DNA of 64,000 nt, taken from assembly GCA_017504265.1 (NCBI GenBank), contig JAFVRN010000006.1, positions 1 through 64,000 of the forward strand, given 5' to 3'. Under the pieces are notes generated by a model that was not told the DNA's origin, searched no databases, and worked only from the letters and a program-made list of their open reading frames with translations. The position numbers and the translations under genes were made by a program. Shown in pieces: positions 32,306 through 41,354 of the stretch. The number at the start of each line of letters is the position of its first letter. Positions within the stretch are counted from its first letter, which is position 1. The stretch is from Alistipes sp. Its GTDB lineage: Bacteria; Bacteroidota; Bacteroidia; Bacteroidales; Rikenellaceae.

Positions 32306-34441
32306 CTAATAGTTTAACTTAATGTCATCGACATACATCCACGACTTGGTAGAACCGCAGAAGTAGTCACCATAACCCGAAGGCGTGAACGAAACGACGA
32401 TTTTCTGTGGCGTAACATCCTTCATATCCTCACGATATATTACATCCACGGTATACTCCGTCCACTCGTTATTCGACTCGCGGGTCTGATAATAGCCGTA
32501 TGCTATGACACCTTTCATCGTAGCCAAATCATCCATAGTGAAGAACGTAGAGCTATCCTTGGTATTCACAGCATATGTGCTACCATCGGTGATTATAAAC
32601 ATTACGGTACAGAGATCGTTACCCGATGCCTGGCTACCATTATCTATGACACCCTCATTATGCTTCATCCAGAACGAAAGGCTCTTTGGCTTGCCATTGA
32701 AGGCAAAGTCTCTACCGAAGGTCACAGTACCATCCATACCACTCAATGAGAACGTTCCGGTAAAGAGGTTACCTGCGGCAAACTTACCTATACCCATCAC
32801 AGCAGCCTTCTGCGACTTCAAGTATGCAGATGTTCTACCCTTAGAACCGGGACGGGTATCTGTAGACGACTGCGTAAGGACCGCACTTGCCATCTTTGCA
32901 CCTTCGTTACCCGTAAGCCAGAACGGATCAGCACCGGCAAGGTATGGTACGATGTAACCATCCTGTGTACCCCACTCCTCGAAGCCTGCATTTGGCAACT
33001 GCGCTCCGGCAGGAGTTGTATCACTTACTATCTTACCCTTCTGCACATCACCGAACATCAACATATACTCATACTCCGTTTCAGGGTTTGCTACCGATAC
33101 GGCAGCCGTACGATAGATGTTGCTATCACCCTGCTTAGTAGCTGCTGCATAGCTCCACGCCTCGTCACCAAGCTTGCGGTAAGCTATCTTAACATCGGCA
33201 GCCATAGGATCGAGAACCTCGGCCTGGAATACAATAGTGTTATTCCAGCCTGCAGTAAAGTCCGATGGATCTAAAAGCATAACACCCTGATTGAGGTATG
33301 ATACCTCGATGCTCTTGTGACCGCTATCCCTATCCTCAACATAGATGGTAACAGGGCTCACACCGCCGGGGACATTTACGAAGAACTCCTCGGTGATAGT
33401 TAGATCGTAGTTACAACCTTTATCATCGGTCCGAACAGCGGTGACACCTACAATCGGAGTTGAATTAAACTTATATGCACTTGTCGATGGTGTCAATGGC
33501 ACGTTAAACTCCTCGCCATCCGAGATAATCGAAATCTTATTAATTGGAGCAAGTGCTGAAATCTTATAGACGTGGTTAGCACCGATAGCCGACTGCACCT
33601 CATCGACATTAACGCCGTCGGGAACGATGGTAGGATCGGGGCTGAACGATATATTGTCTTGATACTCAGTAACAATCTCATCCACAACGGCTGTAAAGCC
33701 ACCCAAAGCACCAGGAGCATCAGGCGAATACTTCAACTTGATGGTGTAACGAGCACCAGCCTTCACACTCTTAATCTCGCCCGTGAAGGTAAGCTTACCA
33801 TCAGCCGTTACGCTACCATCGGGAAGCTCCGAGCCAACCTCATTGGGGTTGATACCCTCGAACTGCCATACAAGTGTTGTCTGACCCTCAGGAAGAAGCA
33901 TATAACCGGTCTTAGACTCGGCGAAAACCAATGCAGGAGTCTTGCCACTCTTGATATCCTTCTCCACATACTCCTCAGCAATAGCTACCGTAGTGGTATA
34001 GCCATCTTCAAATGTGGCATCCACGGTGTAGTCGTACTCTACGGCAACCATAGTATTCTGCAACTTACACTCTACGGCCACAGGCTCTACAAAGCCGGCC
34101 TTGATTGTAAATGGCTGCTCGCCATAGTAGTACTTATCTGCAGCATCAAACGATGCAGCGACCTCTTCGCCCACCTCTACCTTAGCCACATAGTCACCTG
34201 CAAGCAACGACAGCTTCTCAGGCACATCCGCCAAAGAGGTGTAGCGACGCACCAAGTTGAGCTCCTCGCCCACCTTAGCATATATCTTGATTACGATACT
34301 CTGATCGGCCGACACCTCATCTGCTTGCAATGCCATGCTGAAACGCATTGCACCCTCCGTGCCTGTTCCGCCATACTCTGTATCTTTTGCGCACGATACC
34401 ACAAGCAGCACCATACACAACAATGATAATATCTTTTTCAT
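32306..34441 (-). CDS. DUF4493 plus PCMD lipoprotein
   Basis: A 711-residue predicted surface lipoprotein (lipobox VVSC, Cys17, then AKDTEYGG). Residues about 30-260 form a DUF4493 region (SIVIKIYAKVGEEL, KLSLLAGDYVAKVEVGE, FTIKAGFVEPVAVECKL), a fimbrillin-like immunoglobulin fold. Middle beta-sandwich segments follow, and from about 495 a PCMD domain (NAGFEEWGTQDGYIVPYLAG, FWLTGNEGAKMAS, KAAVMGIGKFAAGNLFTG, ending SWMYVDDIKLNY). It combines in one chain the modules found separately in its operon neighbours. A surface adhesin or glycan-binding role is likely; the ligand is unknown. The 80-bp gap downstream is the largest in the operon. Confidence 0.82.
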   Translation of the reverse strand: MKKILSLLCMVLLVVSCAKDTEYGGTGTEGAMRFSMALQADEVSADQSIVIKIYAKVGEELNLVRRYTSLADVPEKLSLLAGDYVAKVEVGEEVAASFDAADKYYYGEQPFTIKAGFVEPVAVECKLQNTMVAVEYDYTVDATFEDGYTTTVAIAEEYVEKDIKSGKTPALVFAESKTGYMLLPEGQTTLVWQFEGINPNEVGSELPDGSVTADGKLTFTGEIKSVKAGARYTIKLKYSPDAPGALGGFTAVVDEIVTEYQDNISFSPDPTIVPDGVNVDEVQSAIGANHVYKISALAPINKISIISDGEEFNVPLTPSTSAYKFNSTPIVGVTAVRTDDKGCNYDLTITEEFFVNVPGGVSPVTIYVEDRDSGHKSIEVSYLNQGVMLLDPSDFTAGWNNTIVFQAEVLDPMAADVKIAYRKLGDEAWSYAAATKQGDSNIYRTAAVSVANPETEYEYMLMFGDVQKGKIVSDTTPAGAQLPNAGFEEWGTQDGYIVPYLAGADPFWLTGNEGAKMASAVLTQSSTDTRPGSKGRTSAYLKSQKAAVMGIGKFAAGNLFTGTFSLSGMDGTVTFGRDFAFNGKPKSLSFWMKHNEGVIDNGSQASGNDLCTVMFIITDGSTYAVNTKDSSTFFTMDDLATMKGVIAYGYYQTRESNNEWTEYTVDVIYREDMKDVTPQKIVVSFTPSGYGDYFCGSTKSWMYVDDIKLNY

Positions 34442-34470
34442 AACTACCTCAAATTAAAGAATGTAGAAAA

Positions 34471-36171
34471 TTACTCAAAGTGCATCTGGATAGTCTCCTC
34501 AGTTGTGTTACCCTCCATATCGGTAACAGTCATTATGAAGTTGTGATCACCAGGACCAAGCATTGACAACAGACCGAGGAACTTCGATATATTCAAATTA
34601 TCCTCAGAGATATATGTTTGCCCATAGACCGCATCTCCGGTGGGGAAGCCGAAATTGGTCAATGCACTAAAATAGGTCGTGTCGTTTACAAGGCTGAACT
34701 CATCGGTCAATGGTGGGTCGAGACTTTCGAGCTCGGACTTTGTGAGTACTGACGACTCAATCTTAACCATAAAGTCCTTAATCTTCAACGGAGCAGTCAC
34801 TCTAATCATACAGGTGTCGGTTAAAGGGTCGATAGTCTGCATCTGGCTGATATCGTAACCTACCCACTCGATAACAGGGGTTACTACACCGCCACCCACG
34901 CCATACTTAACCATAAGTGTAGCGGTCGCTGTACGATTCTTGCTATCTACGGCTGTGATGGTGTAGGTGTGAGTACCCTCGAATGACTTCATAATATTTG
35001 CCTGCTTGCCAAACTGCAACTGAGCAGTAGTAGCATCGGCAGCAACCTTCGAGTAGCCCATAAGTGCCAATGCAGCATTACTCTTCGTAGTTGTGCAAAG
35101 ATCAATCTTCTTATCCACCATTGCCGAGTATGTAGATACAAACTCGGGGTTATCCGATGAAGCCTCTACCACAAGTGATGTAAGAGGGGCACTTGCCGTA
35201 ACATCTACGTTGATGCTGCTCTTGAAGTTGCCGTTAGCATCGAACATCGAGTCGTTAAGCTCGTATACGTTGTTGAAATCGTGCTCGCCAAACGAGATTA
35301 CAGGAGCACCGATATCATCCGGAATAATCTCCTCCATGGCCAAGTATGACGACGATGCGAACTCTACGTTCTCGTTGTATACCCACGTATCACAAACAAT
35401 GCCAATGGTTGCGTTACCGTCAGATGCGTGCTGGATAACGATATTGATCTTACGCCACTGTGCCGGTTTAACGCCCGTAATCATATTTGTCATGGTGATC
35501 GGCTTACCGGCATTCTCACCCTCCTTATAATAGCACGTCAACGTAAGGTTAAGCGTTGTAGTCTCGGCATCATCGACAGGCAGGAAGTATCCTGCACGAG
35601 TCTCGGTCATAGCATATACCAACTCGGGAGTACCCGTAGATACGGTCATCGTTGTAAGAGCGGGATCGAGCTGATCGATGATATCGGCAGAATAAGATAC
35701 GGTAACCTTGATGTTTACAAGCTTACATACAATCTCCTCGATTGTCACCGTCTCGCCACGTACGATAGTGAACTCCTCCTCGGCACCATATACAGGAGCC
35801 TCCCAAGCGGCCTTCTGACGCTCACCGAGCGAAAGTACCATACGGTAGTTGCCGGCTTCGAGTTCAAGCTTCTCTTTACGATTGCTATAAAGGAACTCAT
35901 CCACCTTATTCCATGCGTTGTCATCCTTCTGCTTAAATATCTCTACCTTAAAGTCGTCGATATTCACGGCACGTGTCGAAGATGCATCGCTGGCGATATT
36001 CTCGGTATCCTCCAATACCGACACCTCCATAGCACCAAGGGCAAGATAACCTACATTATCTACATCGATCGTGCCATCCTCGGGAGTATACACCACCTTA
36101 TCCTTGTGGCACGCAGCAAGCGTAAGCACTGCGAGTGCTGCTACGCTTATCATTCTAAAAAGTGACTTCAT
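34471..36171 (-). CDS. DUF4493 lipoprotein with C-terminal beta-sandwiches
   Basis: A 566-residue predicted lipoprotein (lipobox LAAC, Cys21). The DUF4493 region spans about 68-270 (FKVEIFKQKDDNAWNKV, ELEAGNYRMVLSLGE, GAEEEFTIVRGETVTIEEIVCKLVNIKV), followed by two or more sandwich repeats starting VISFGEHDFNNVYELND and VIEWVGYDISQMQTIDP. Thr66-Arg67 after the anchor matches the Thr-Arg site noted in other lipoproteins here. There is no PCMD domain and the C-terminus (EETIQMHFE) differs from its neighbours. It lies 29 bp upstream of 32306-34441 in the same operon. Likely a surface adhesin subunit. Confidence 0.8.
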   Translation of the reverse strand: MKSLFRMISVAALAVLTLAACHKDKVVYTPEDGTIDVDNVGYLALGAMEVSVLEDTENIASDASSTRAVNIDDFKVEIFKQKDDNAWNKVDEFLYSNRKEKLELEAGNYRMVLSLGERQKAAWEAPVYGAEEEFTIVRGETVTIEEIVCKLVNIKVTVSYSADIIDQLDPALTTMTVSTGTPELVYAMTETRAGYFLPVDDAETTTLNLTLTCYYKEGENAGKPITMTNMITGVKPAQWRKINIVIQHASDGNATIGIVCDTWVYNENVEFASSSYLAMEEIIPDDIGAPVISFGEHDFNNVYELNDSMFDANGNFKSSINVDVTASAPLTSLVVEASSDNPEFVSTYSAMVDKKIDLCTTTKSNAALALMGYSKVAADATTAQLQFGKQANIMKSFEGTHTYTITAVDSKNRTATATLMVKYGVGGGVVTPVIEWVGYDISQMQTIDPLTDTCMIRVTAPLKIKDFMVKIESSVLTKSELESLDPPLTDEFSLVNDTTYFSALTNFGFPTGDAVYGQTYISEDNLNISKFLGLLSMLGPGDHNFIMTVTDMEGNTTEETIQMHFE

Positions 36172-36198
36172 ATATCTATGTTTTTATTTTTTTACGCA

Positions 36199-37029
36199 CT
36201 ATTTGTTATCTATGTTGCCTGGTGCCCAAGGATTGAGCTCGCCTGCCAAGCCGTCAATGGTGACATCCTCTACTAATTTCTCGTTAAGAGTTATTTTGAG
36301 GGTTGCCTCACCTGCATTGTCCACATCCATTACGATGTTGTAGAGTGTACGGGCATTAACCGTCGTAAACTCCTTCTCGAAGCTTACCGTTGCGCCCTGC
36401 TCCACACCCGACTGGTTGGCCTGCTTTGTGGCAGTGCCCGATAGTGTGAACTTATTTGGAGCGATAAATATTGGCTGGCTCTGCGCCGTAACATCAAACT
36501 CATTCTCCAAGGCTGTCGTAAGCTTCAAGCTGTGGCCGTTAGAGAAGTACGACTTGAAGGCCTCGGTAACCTCAACCTTCACCAAGGCGTTGAGGATACG
36601 GGTGTTGATAGTCACCTCGTTTAGCTGACGTGGCTTAACCTCGAAAGGCACCACCTCGCTTACCAACGCCACCATATCGTAGCCCTCGTTGTTCACATCA
36701 CCGGTGCTTACCTGTGCGGTATAGTTACCACGAGGCAGATAAGTGCCATTGAACTCCTCTACCGAGGCATAGCTCTTGTCGTAAGCGTCAAGCGATACAC
36801 CCTCGAAGCCTGTAAGGCCATCGATCACCAAGCTGAAATCTTTAAGCTCGGGCTTAGTGTAATCAATCTGTACCTCCTCGGCACGTGTCAGCTCGGTAGT
36901 TACATCACCATCTGCCACACAGCTGATGGTAACCTCTCCACCCTCCTGCGCATCTACACCTGCACTCTCCTTGGCACACGATACCAAGCAAAGAGCTGCA
37001 AGCGATGCAATAGTAAATAGTTTTTTCAT
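36199..37029 (-). CDS. DUF4493 lipoprotein
   Basis: A 276-residue predicted lipoprotein (lipobox LVSC, Cys18), essentially a single DUF4493 unit: DFSLVIDGLTGFEGV, TYLPRGNYTAQVSTGD, VVPFEVKPRQLNEVTINTRILNALVKVEV, ending GLAGELNPWAPGNIDNK. This is the pattern of fimbrillin-like proteins, with a polypeptide-anchoring first strand and a final short strand. Thr48-Arg49 lies just before the domain, where Arg-specific cleavage frees the assembly strand in Porphyromonas fimbrillins. It is the second gene of the operon, 40 bp after the 614-residue fimbrillin-like gene. A shaft or tip subunit role is inference. Confidence 0.8.
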   Translation of the reverse strand: MKKLFTIASLAALCLVSCAKESAGVDAQEGGEVTISCVADGDVTTELTRAEEVQIDYTKPELKDFSLVIDGLTGFEGVSLDAYDKSYASVEEFNGTYLPRGNYTAQVSTGDVNNEGYDMVALVSEVVPFEVKPRQLNEVTINTRILNALVKVEVTEAFKSYFSNGHSLKLTTALENEFDVTAQSQPIFIAPNKFTLSGTATKQANQSGVEQGATVSFEKEFTTVNARTLYNIVMDVDNAGEATLKITLNEKLVEDVTIDGLAGELNPWAPGNIDNK

Positions 37030-37069
37030 AGCTTATTGTTTATTTATCATTATTATTATTCCAAGATAA

Positions 37070-38914
37070 TTACTTAACAATCTGCACTCTGATATTGTCC
37101 AAATATAGGTAGTAATGTGCATTATTAGACCAAAACCACGATGTTTGCAAACAACAAGGGACCCAGCAGAAACGTGAAGCCGACGTACACCTATCAGCCG
37201 TAAAACTATAAGTAGGGAAGCTACTAGCAAAACTATTATCGCCATAGTTTGCAGATAATGTTCCCGTTTTCAAACACACCTCCTGAAACAAACTAGGTAT
37301 ACGAGTATCATCATTGTCAACATTTCCAAATGCTTTGGTATCCACCTTTCCATCTATGGCAGATTCATCAGATTGAATATGCGTTCCGGCCATTAAGTAC
37401 ATACCATTATCGCTGCTGTATCCAGAATTAACATATGCACCCATATCGAACATTACTTTCAACTTCACCTCAGCATCGGCCTTTAATCCATATCGACCCA
37501 TAGAGGGGGTATCCAAACGTCCGCTAGAGCGAGTTACACCTGATGTACTTTGGTGTCTTACATTAACGCGTACCGATTGACCTGCAACACCTTTAATGTG
37601 AGCTCCATTCCAACCGTCTACCGGCAAATAATCATTCAACAGATGACCCGCAGCTTCCATCAAATTCGAAACACGTTCATCATTATACTCAAAAGTAGGA
37701 TTGAGCTGTGAAAAGTTCTCATATAAAAGATATGGTACATTCATCCATCGTGTATGCTCCGTATAGGCTGTGACATCGCCTAAGTTGATAGTAGTCTCAA
37801 CAACAGCATGCTCCGAATCGAATACTACACGCCAATTGCTATTATCATACACATTGGCATCAAACTCACCCTCGTAATCAACCGTATACTTATTGTTGGC
37901 ATTACGCTGGAATTGTCCCATATGCGTACCAGTCGAAGAGTAGATATCAAAGTAGTTGAAATCCTCGCCCAAATTATTCTGGTCGATAGAGAAATGAACA
38001 GCTGTATAGTAAGGATATATCTCTGGCACAGACATAGTTATGGGCGTTACGTGACCTCGCTCCATGTTAATATCGCGCTGATAGCTTACCTCGTTTGAAC
38101 GACGACGCTCACCACGCACATAATATCTTATATTGTCTGTGCTGGTCACACTGCCAGGGAGTACAAATACCCAGATTGTATCTCCGATATTAAAACCTGC
38201 CTCGCTCTCAACCGTAATCGTATTCGACGTATTTGTGTAGATAGGCATAGAATCAGGATCGGTAACGTCGAATGTGATATCACCTGCAACAGGCACAGGG
38301 AATGTCATCGTGATACTACGAATCTTATTGCCATCGAGATTATTACCATTAGGCACAGTAATCTTCAAGGCGTGCATCTGGTGCATAAACGAGGTGTTAA
38401 GCTCGGTCTGTCCGAAGTAGGTTAGCGACAACTCCTCCTTGACAGGACGTGCTACCATAATATCGTAGCCACCCTCATACTTACCACTCTGCACAGCAGG
38501 CAGATTGTAGGTAACCTCCGTACCGTTTACCGAGTTGGGCAGTGGCGAACATAGATAGTAGTTGTAGCGCTGCATCTCGTAGTTATCCACTGGTGGCAGA
38601 TCGGCTATCTTTGCCGAGAAGACGGCCTTGTCGTAGGTCGGAGAGAAGTGGCGCAACATAAACGTAGCGTTCTCAACAACAAAGTTGCCGGCATCGTCGC
38701 TCTTCTCTGCCCACAAAGCGATTTTATCACCCACGACCCAATTGGTGGTCTTACCATCGGCACCTATCATCGTACGTGTCGAGGCCACGGGGATTGCAAG
38801 TTCCACCTCCTGCTCGCGGTCTTGCTGCACCAATGGCTCGTCATGCATCTTGCTACACGAGGCAACCAATGCAACAGCAACTATTGAGGGGAGAATTTTG
38901 CTGATAATGTTCAT
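37070..38914 (-). CDS. fimbrillin family lipoprotein, first gene of the surface operon
   Basis: A 614-residue predicted lipoprotein (lipobox VASC, Cys20). The N-terminal half is fimbrillin/Mfa-like: STRTMIGADGKTTNWVVGDKIALWAEKS is the characteristic opening and FMHQMHALKITV the characteristic mid-domain strand. The C-terminal third (FSQLNPTFEYNDERV..., ending YYLYLDNIRVQIVK) closes with the same strand pattern as the PCMD proteins of the operon. Near the end a Cys-rich patch (DRCTSASRFCWVPCC) is unusual for a surface protein. The codon mix is more AT-rich than its neighbours (for example ATA, AAT, TTA), so part of the gene may have a different history. It has a promoter-like -7 box at 38957. 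Adhesive pilus or surface adhesin are both possible. Confidence 0.8.
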   Translation of the reverse strand: MNIISKILPSIVAVALVASCSKMHDEPLVQQDREQEVELAIPVASTRTMIGADGKTTNWVVGDKIALWAEKSDDAGNFVVENATFMLRHFSPTYDKAVFSAKIADLPPVDNYEMQRYNYYLCSPLPNSVNGTEVTYNLPAVQSGKYEGGYDIMVARPVKEELSLTYFGQTELNTSFMHQMHALKITVPNGNNLDGNKIRSITMTFPVPVAGDITFDVTDPDSMPIYTNTSNTITVESEAGFNIGDTIWVFVLPGSVTSTDNIRYYVRGERRRSNEVSYQRDINMERGHVTPITMSVPEIYPYYTAVHFSIDQNNLGEDFNYFDIYSSTGTHMGQFQRNANNKYTVDYEGEFDANVYDNSNWRVVFDSEHAVVETTINLGDVTAYTEHTRWMNVPYLLYENFSQLNPTFEYNDERVSNLMEAAGHLLNDYLPVDGWNGAHIKGVAGQSVRVNVRHQSTSGVTRSSGRLDTPSMGRYGLKADAEVKLKVMFDMGAYVNSGYSSDNGMYLMAGTHIQSDESAIDGKVDTKAFGNVDNDDTRIPSLFQEVCLKTGTLSANYGDNSFASSFPTYSFTADRCTSASRFCWVPCCLQTSWFWSNNAHYYLYLDNIRVQIVK

Positions 38915-38956
38915 AAAACTATAAATTATTTAATACCTATTTTCAATAAATATTCG

Positions 38957-38964
38957 CAAAGTTA
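38957..38964 (-). promoter_or_regulatory. candidate -7 box of the fimbrillin/PCMD operon
   Basis: TAACTTTG on the minus strand, a perfect TAnnTTTG, about 43 nt before the ATG at 38914. No clear TTTG at -33, so expression may depend on an activator. Confidence 0.5.
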
Positions 38965-39023
38965 TGGTAAAGTTACCCATTGAAAAAATAAATTCAACGA
39001 ATACCCCCTTTTATATAACATAA

Positions 39024-39048
39024 AGTGAGAGCCTTAACAGCCCTCACT
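39024..39048 (-). terminator. hairpin after the MazG-like gene
   Basis: AGTGAG and CTCACT arms with an extra inner GC/GC pair across a single mismatch, 99 bp beyond the stop and followed on the minus strand by TTTATG. It separates this gene from the fimbrillin operon. Confidence 0.45.
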
Positions 39049-39146
39049 CCTATTCTGCAACAGAGAGTATGCAGCGTATGCCTGTCACACCAACCCTTGC
39101 AACATATTTTGTCGCAAACGATAATCTATTAGCGACACTGAATGAA

Positions 39147-39548
39147 CTATTTAGCACACTTCGATGCTATGACACGGTCGATATATGCCTTGATCTTTGG
39201 CGCAGGATCTTCCCACCCCTCAGGCTTGATAACCTTGCCATCCTTGGGGTTGTAATGGGGTTTACCATCAGGCCACAATTTGGCCATATTTGCCTGTTGA
39301 ACGATATCGAATAGTTCGTCTGCCTCCAAACCCATCTCGACCATTGTGCCGAGGGCGAAGTACATAAGGTCGATCATAGCATCTGCCTGCTCGTAGATGT
39401 CCTCGGCGATAAGAAATTCGGCAACCTCCTCCTGCATCCACTTAGCACGCGACAACGCACGCTTCTTATCTATCATCACAGGGCTTTCAGCCACAGGATG
39501 ACCAAACTTTTCGTGAAACTCACGAACATCATTCCACTCCTTTTTCAT
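39147..39548 (-). CDS. MazG-like / PRA-PH superfamily nucleotide pyrophosphohydrolase
   Basis: A 133-residue all-helical cytoplasmic protein. Residues 40-60 carry the metal-binding signature of the all-alpha NTP pyrophosphatases: EExxE (Glu40, Glu41, Glu44) in MQEEVAEFLIAED, followed by Asp56 and Asp60 in QADAMIDLMYF. Such enzymes hydrolyse NTPs or phosphoribosyl-ATP-like substrates to monophosphate and pyrophosphate. The ATG at 39548 (MKKEWNDVREFHEKF) is preferred: a longer frame from 39863 runs antisense through engB and lies upstream of the predicted promoter. The exact substrate (house-cleaning of a noncanonical nucleotide, or PRA-CH/PH-like) cannot be decided here. Confidence 0.85.
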   Translation of the reverse strand: MKKEWNDVREFHEKFGHPVAESPVMIDKKRALSRAKWMQEEVAEFLIAEDIYEQADAMIDLMYFALGTMVEMGLEADELFDIVQQANMAKLWPDGKPHYNPKDGKVIKPEGWEDPAPKIKAYIDRVIASKCAK

Positions 39549-39584
39549 AATTATTGTATGGTTATTAGCATCGATATAACGTTG

Positions 39585-39614
39585 CAAAGATACGAAATTT
39601 ACGACATTGCACAA
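39585..39614 (-). promoter_or_regulatory. promoter of the MazG-like gene
   Basis: Minus strand TTG (39612-39614), exactly 19 nt, TATCTTTG (39585-39592), about 37 nt before the ATG. Confidence 0.65.
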
Positions 39615-39634
39615 CGACATATCGACAAAATCGT

Positions 39635-39642
39635 TATCTTTG
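39635..39642 (+). promoter_or_regulatory. candidate -7 box of engB
   Basis: TATCTTTG ends 18 bp before the ATG at 39661, giving a very short leader. It is divergent from, and close to, the MazG-like promoter. -33 partner unclear. Confidence 0.5.
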
Positions 39643-39660
39643 CCCAAAATAACGACACGA

Positions 39661-40263
39661 ATGGCAATAACAATAAAAGCAAAATTCAAGTGTAGCTCGG
39701 AGCGCATATCGCAAGTACCGAAGGACGACCTCAAAGATATAGCCTTTATCGGGCGCAGCAATGTAGGTAAGTCATCGCTGGTAAATATGCTCACCGGCAT
39801 CAAAGGCTTGGCAAAGGTGTCGGGCACACCGGGCAAGACACGCCTGATAAACCACTTCCTCATAAACGACAGCTGGTATCTGGTAGACCTACCCGGCTAT
39901 GGCTATGCGCGTGTATCGAAGAGTACGCGTGGCGAGTTCTCGAAACTAATCACCGACTATGTTCTCAAATGCGAGAAGATGCACTACCTCTTCGTGCTTG
40001 TCGATTCGCGCCTCGAACCGCAAAAGATAGACCTTCGCTTCATCGAACTGCTTGGCGAGAATGGCATCCCCTTTGGCATCATCTTCACCAAAGCCGATAA
40101 GCTATCACAGGCACAGCTCAACCGCAACATAACAGCCTACAAACGAACACTATCCGAGCAGTGGGAGGAGCTACCGCCGATGCTCATATCGTCGAGCGAA
40201 AAGGGACAGGGACGCGAGGATATACTCTCATTCATTGAGGAGTGCCTGGCAAATAATTTATAA
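39661..40263 (+). CDS. engB: ribosome biogenesis GTP-binding protein YihA/YsxC
   Basis: A 200-residue cytoplasmic GTPase needed for large ribosomal subunit assembly. G1 is GRSNVGKSS (31-39), the G2 Thr lies in GTPGKTR, G3 is DLPGYG (76-81), G4 is TKAD (143-146) and G5 is near ISSSEKGQG. FIGRSNVGKSS and VDLPGYGYA are diagnostic of the EngB branch. The start at 39661 (MAITIKAKFKCSS) gives the family length of about 200; an upstream ATG at 39607 lies before the -7 box. The prs gene follows on the same strand with its own promoter. Confidence 0.96.
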   Translation: MAITIKAKFKCSSERISQVPKDDLKDIAFIGRSNVGKSSLVNMLTGIKGLAKVSGTPGKTRLINHFLINDSWYLVDLPGYGYARVSKSTRGEFSKLITDYVLKCEKMHYLFVLVDSRLEPQKIDLRFIELLGENGIPFGIIFTKADKLSQAQLNRNITAYKRTLSEQWEELPPMLISSSEKGQGREDILSFIEECLANNL

Positions 40264-40279
40264 AATACGTGCAAAAAAG

Positions 40280-40310
40280 TTGCTATTTCGGCTTATTTGC
40301 TTTACTTTTG
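40280..40310 (+). promoter_or_regulatory. promoter of prs
   Basis: TTG (40280-40282), a 20-nt spacer and TACTTTTG (40303-40310), 36 bp before the ATG. Confidence 0.6.
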
Positions 40311-40346
40311 TATAAAAGTTACAAACCTATACTTTAATAAAATATT

Positions 40347-41288
40347 ATGGCGATTCACAAAATCAAATTCTTCGCAGGTCGAGGCTCTCGCTACCTCGCC
40401 GAGAAGATTGCCGCCGAGTATGGCATCAAGCTTGGCGACTCTGACGTGTTGCAGTTCAGCGACGGTGAGTTTCAGCCCTGCTTCCACGAGTCTATTCGTG
40501 GCTGCACGGTATTTATCATTCAATCTACTTTTCCACCTTCGGACAACCTAATGGAGCTTCTTATGATGGCTGACGCTGCACGTCGTGCCTCGGCTCATCA
40601 GGTTATTGCCGTTATCCCCTACTTCGGCTGGGCCCGTCAGGATCGTAAGGATCGCCCACGCGTGCCTATCACCGCACGTCTTGTTGCCAATATGCTTATC
40701 GCAGCAGGTGTTCAGCGTGTGATGACTATGGATCTTCACGCCGACCAGATTCAGGGCTTCTTCGACCTGCCTATGGATGCTCTCTACGCATCGGGTATCT
40801 TTGTGCCATACATCCAGAAGCTCAACATCCCCGATCTGTCTATCGCCTCACCCGATATGGGCGGTGCTAAGCGTGCCTCATCATATGCAAAGCACTTCCA
40901 GGCACCTATCATCATCTCACATAAGGAGCGTGCTAAGGCCAATGTTGTCGGCTCTATGACTGCTATCGGTGAGGTTGAGGGTCGCAATGTCATCATCGTA
41001 GACGATATGATTGATACCGCAGGTACTATCTGTATGGCTGCCAATATGCTTATGGAGAGAGGTGCTAAGAGCGTGCGTGCTGCCGTTACCCACCCTGTGC
41101 TTTCGGGTAAGGCCTACGACCGTATCAATGAGAGTGCTATCCAGGAGGTCATCACCACCGATACTATTCCATTGAAGGAGGGCGAGGATCTCTCTAAGTT
41201 TACGGTTTTGAGCGTTGCTCCGATCTTCGCAGATGTCATCGAGCGTGTTCACAACTATAAGTCTATCTCGTCGATTTTCTATCGTTAA
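40347..41288 (+). CDS. prs: ribose-phosphate pyrophosphokinase
   Basis: Makes PRPP from ribose 5-phosphate and ATP for purine, pyrimidine, His and Trp synthesis. 313 residues, normal for class I enzymes. FSDGEFQPCFHESIRG and YFGWARQDRKDRPRVPI form the ATP and flexible-loop regions; His131 in MDLHADQIQGFFD is the conserved active-site histidine; and VIIVDDMIDTAGTI (about 215-228) is the PRPP-binding loop. The GCT/CGT/GGT-rich codon use suggests strong expression. It has its own promoter and terminator and is therefore probably monocistronic. Confidence 0.97.
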   Translation: MAIHKIKFFAGRGSRYLAEKIAAEYGIKLGDSDVLQFSDGEFQPCFHESIRGCTVFIIQSTFPPSDNLMELLMMADAARRASAHQVIAVIPYFGWARQDRKDRPRVPITARLVANMLIAAGVQRVMTMDLHADQIQGFFDLPMDALYASGIFVPYIQKLNIPDLSIASPDMGGAKRASSYAKHFQAPIIISHKERAKANVVGSMTAIGEVEGRNVIIVDDMIDTAGTICMAANMLMERGAKSVRAAVTHPVLSGKAYDRINESAIQEVITTDTIPLKEGEDLSKFTVLSVAPIFADVIERVHNYKSISSIFYR

Positions 41289-41308
41289 TCTATCGAGAAG
41301 CTATATCG

Positions 41309-41354
41309 AGGAGGGGGCGACTAATCCGTATTAGTCATCCCCTCCTTCTTTTTT
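41309..41354 (+). terminator. terminator of prs
   Basis: A 17-bp stem with two mismatches (41309-41325 against 41330-41346), 4-nt loop, followed by TCTTTTTT. Nine G residues follow at 41356-41364. Confidence 0.8.

Noticed and set aside
33572..34426. 284-codon plus-strand ORF
   Set aside because: Antisense shadow of the DUF4493-PCMD gene; composition is that of reversed coding sequence.
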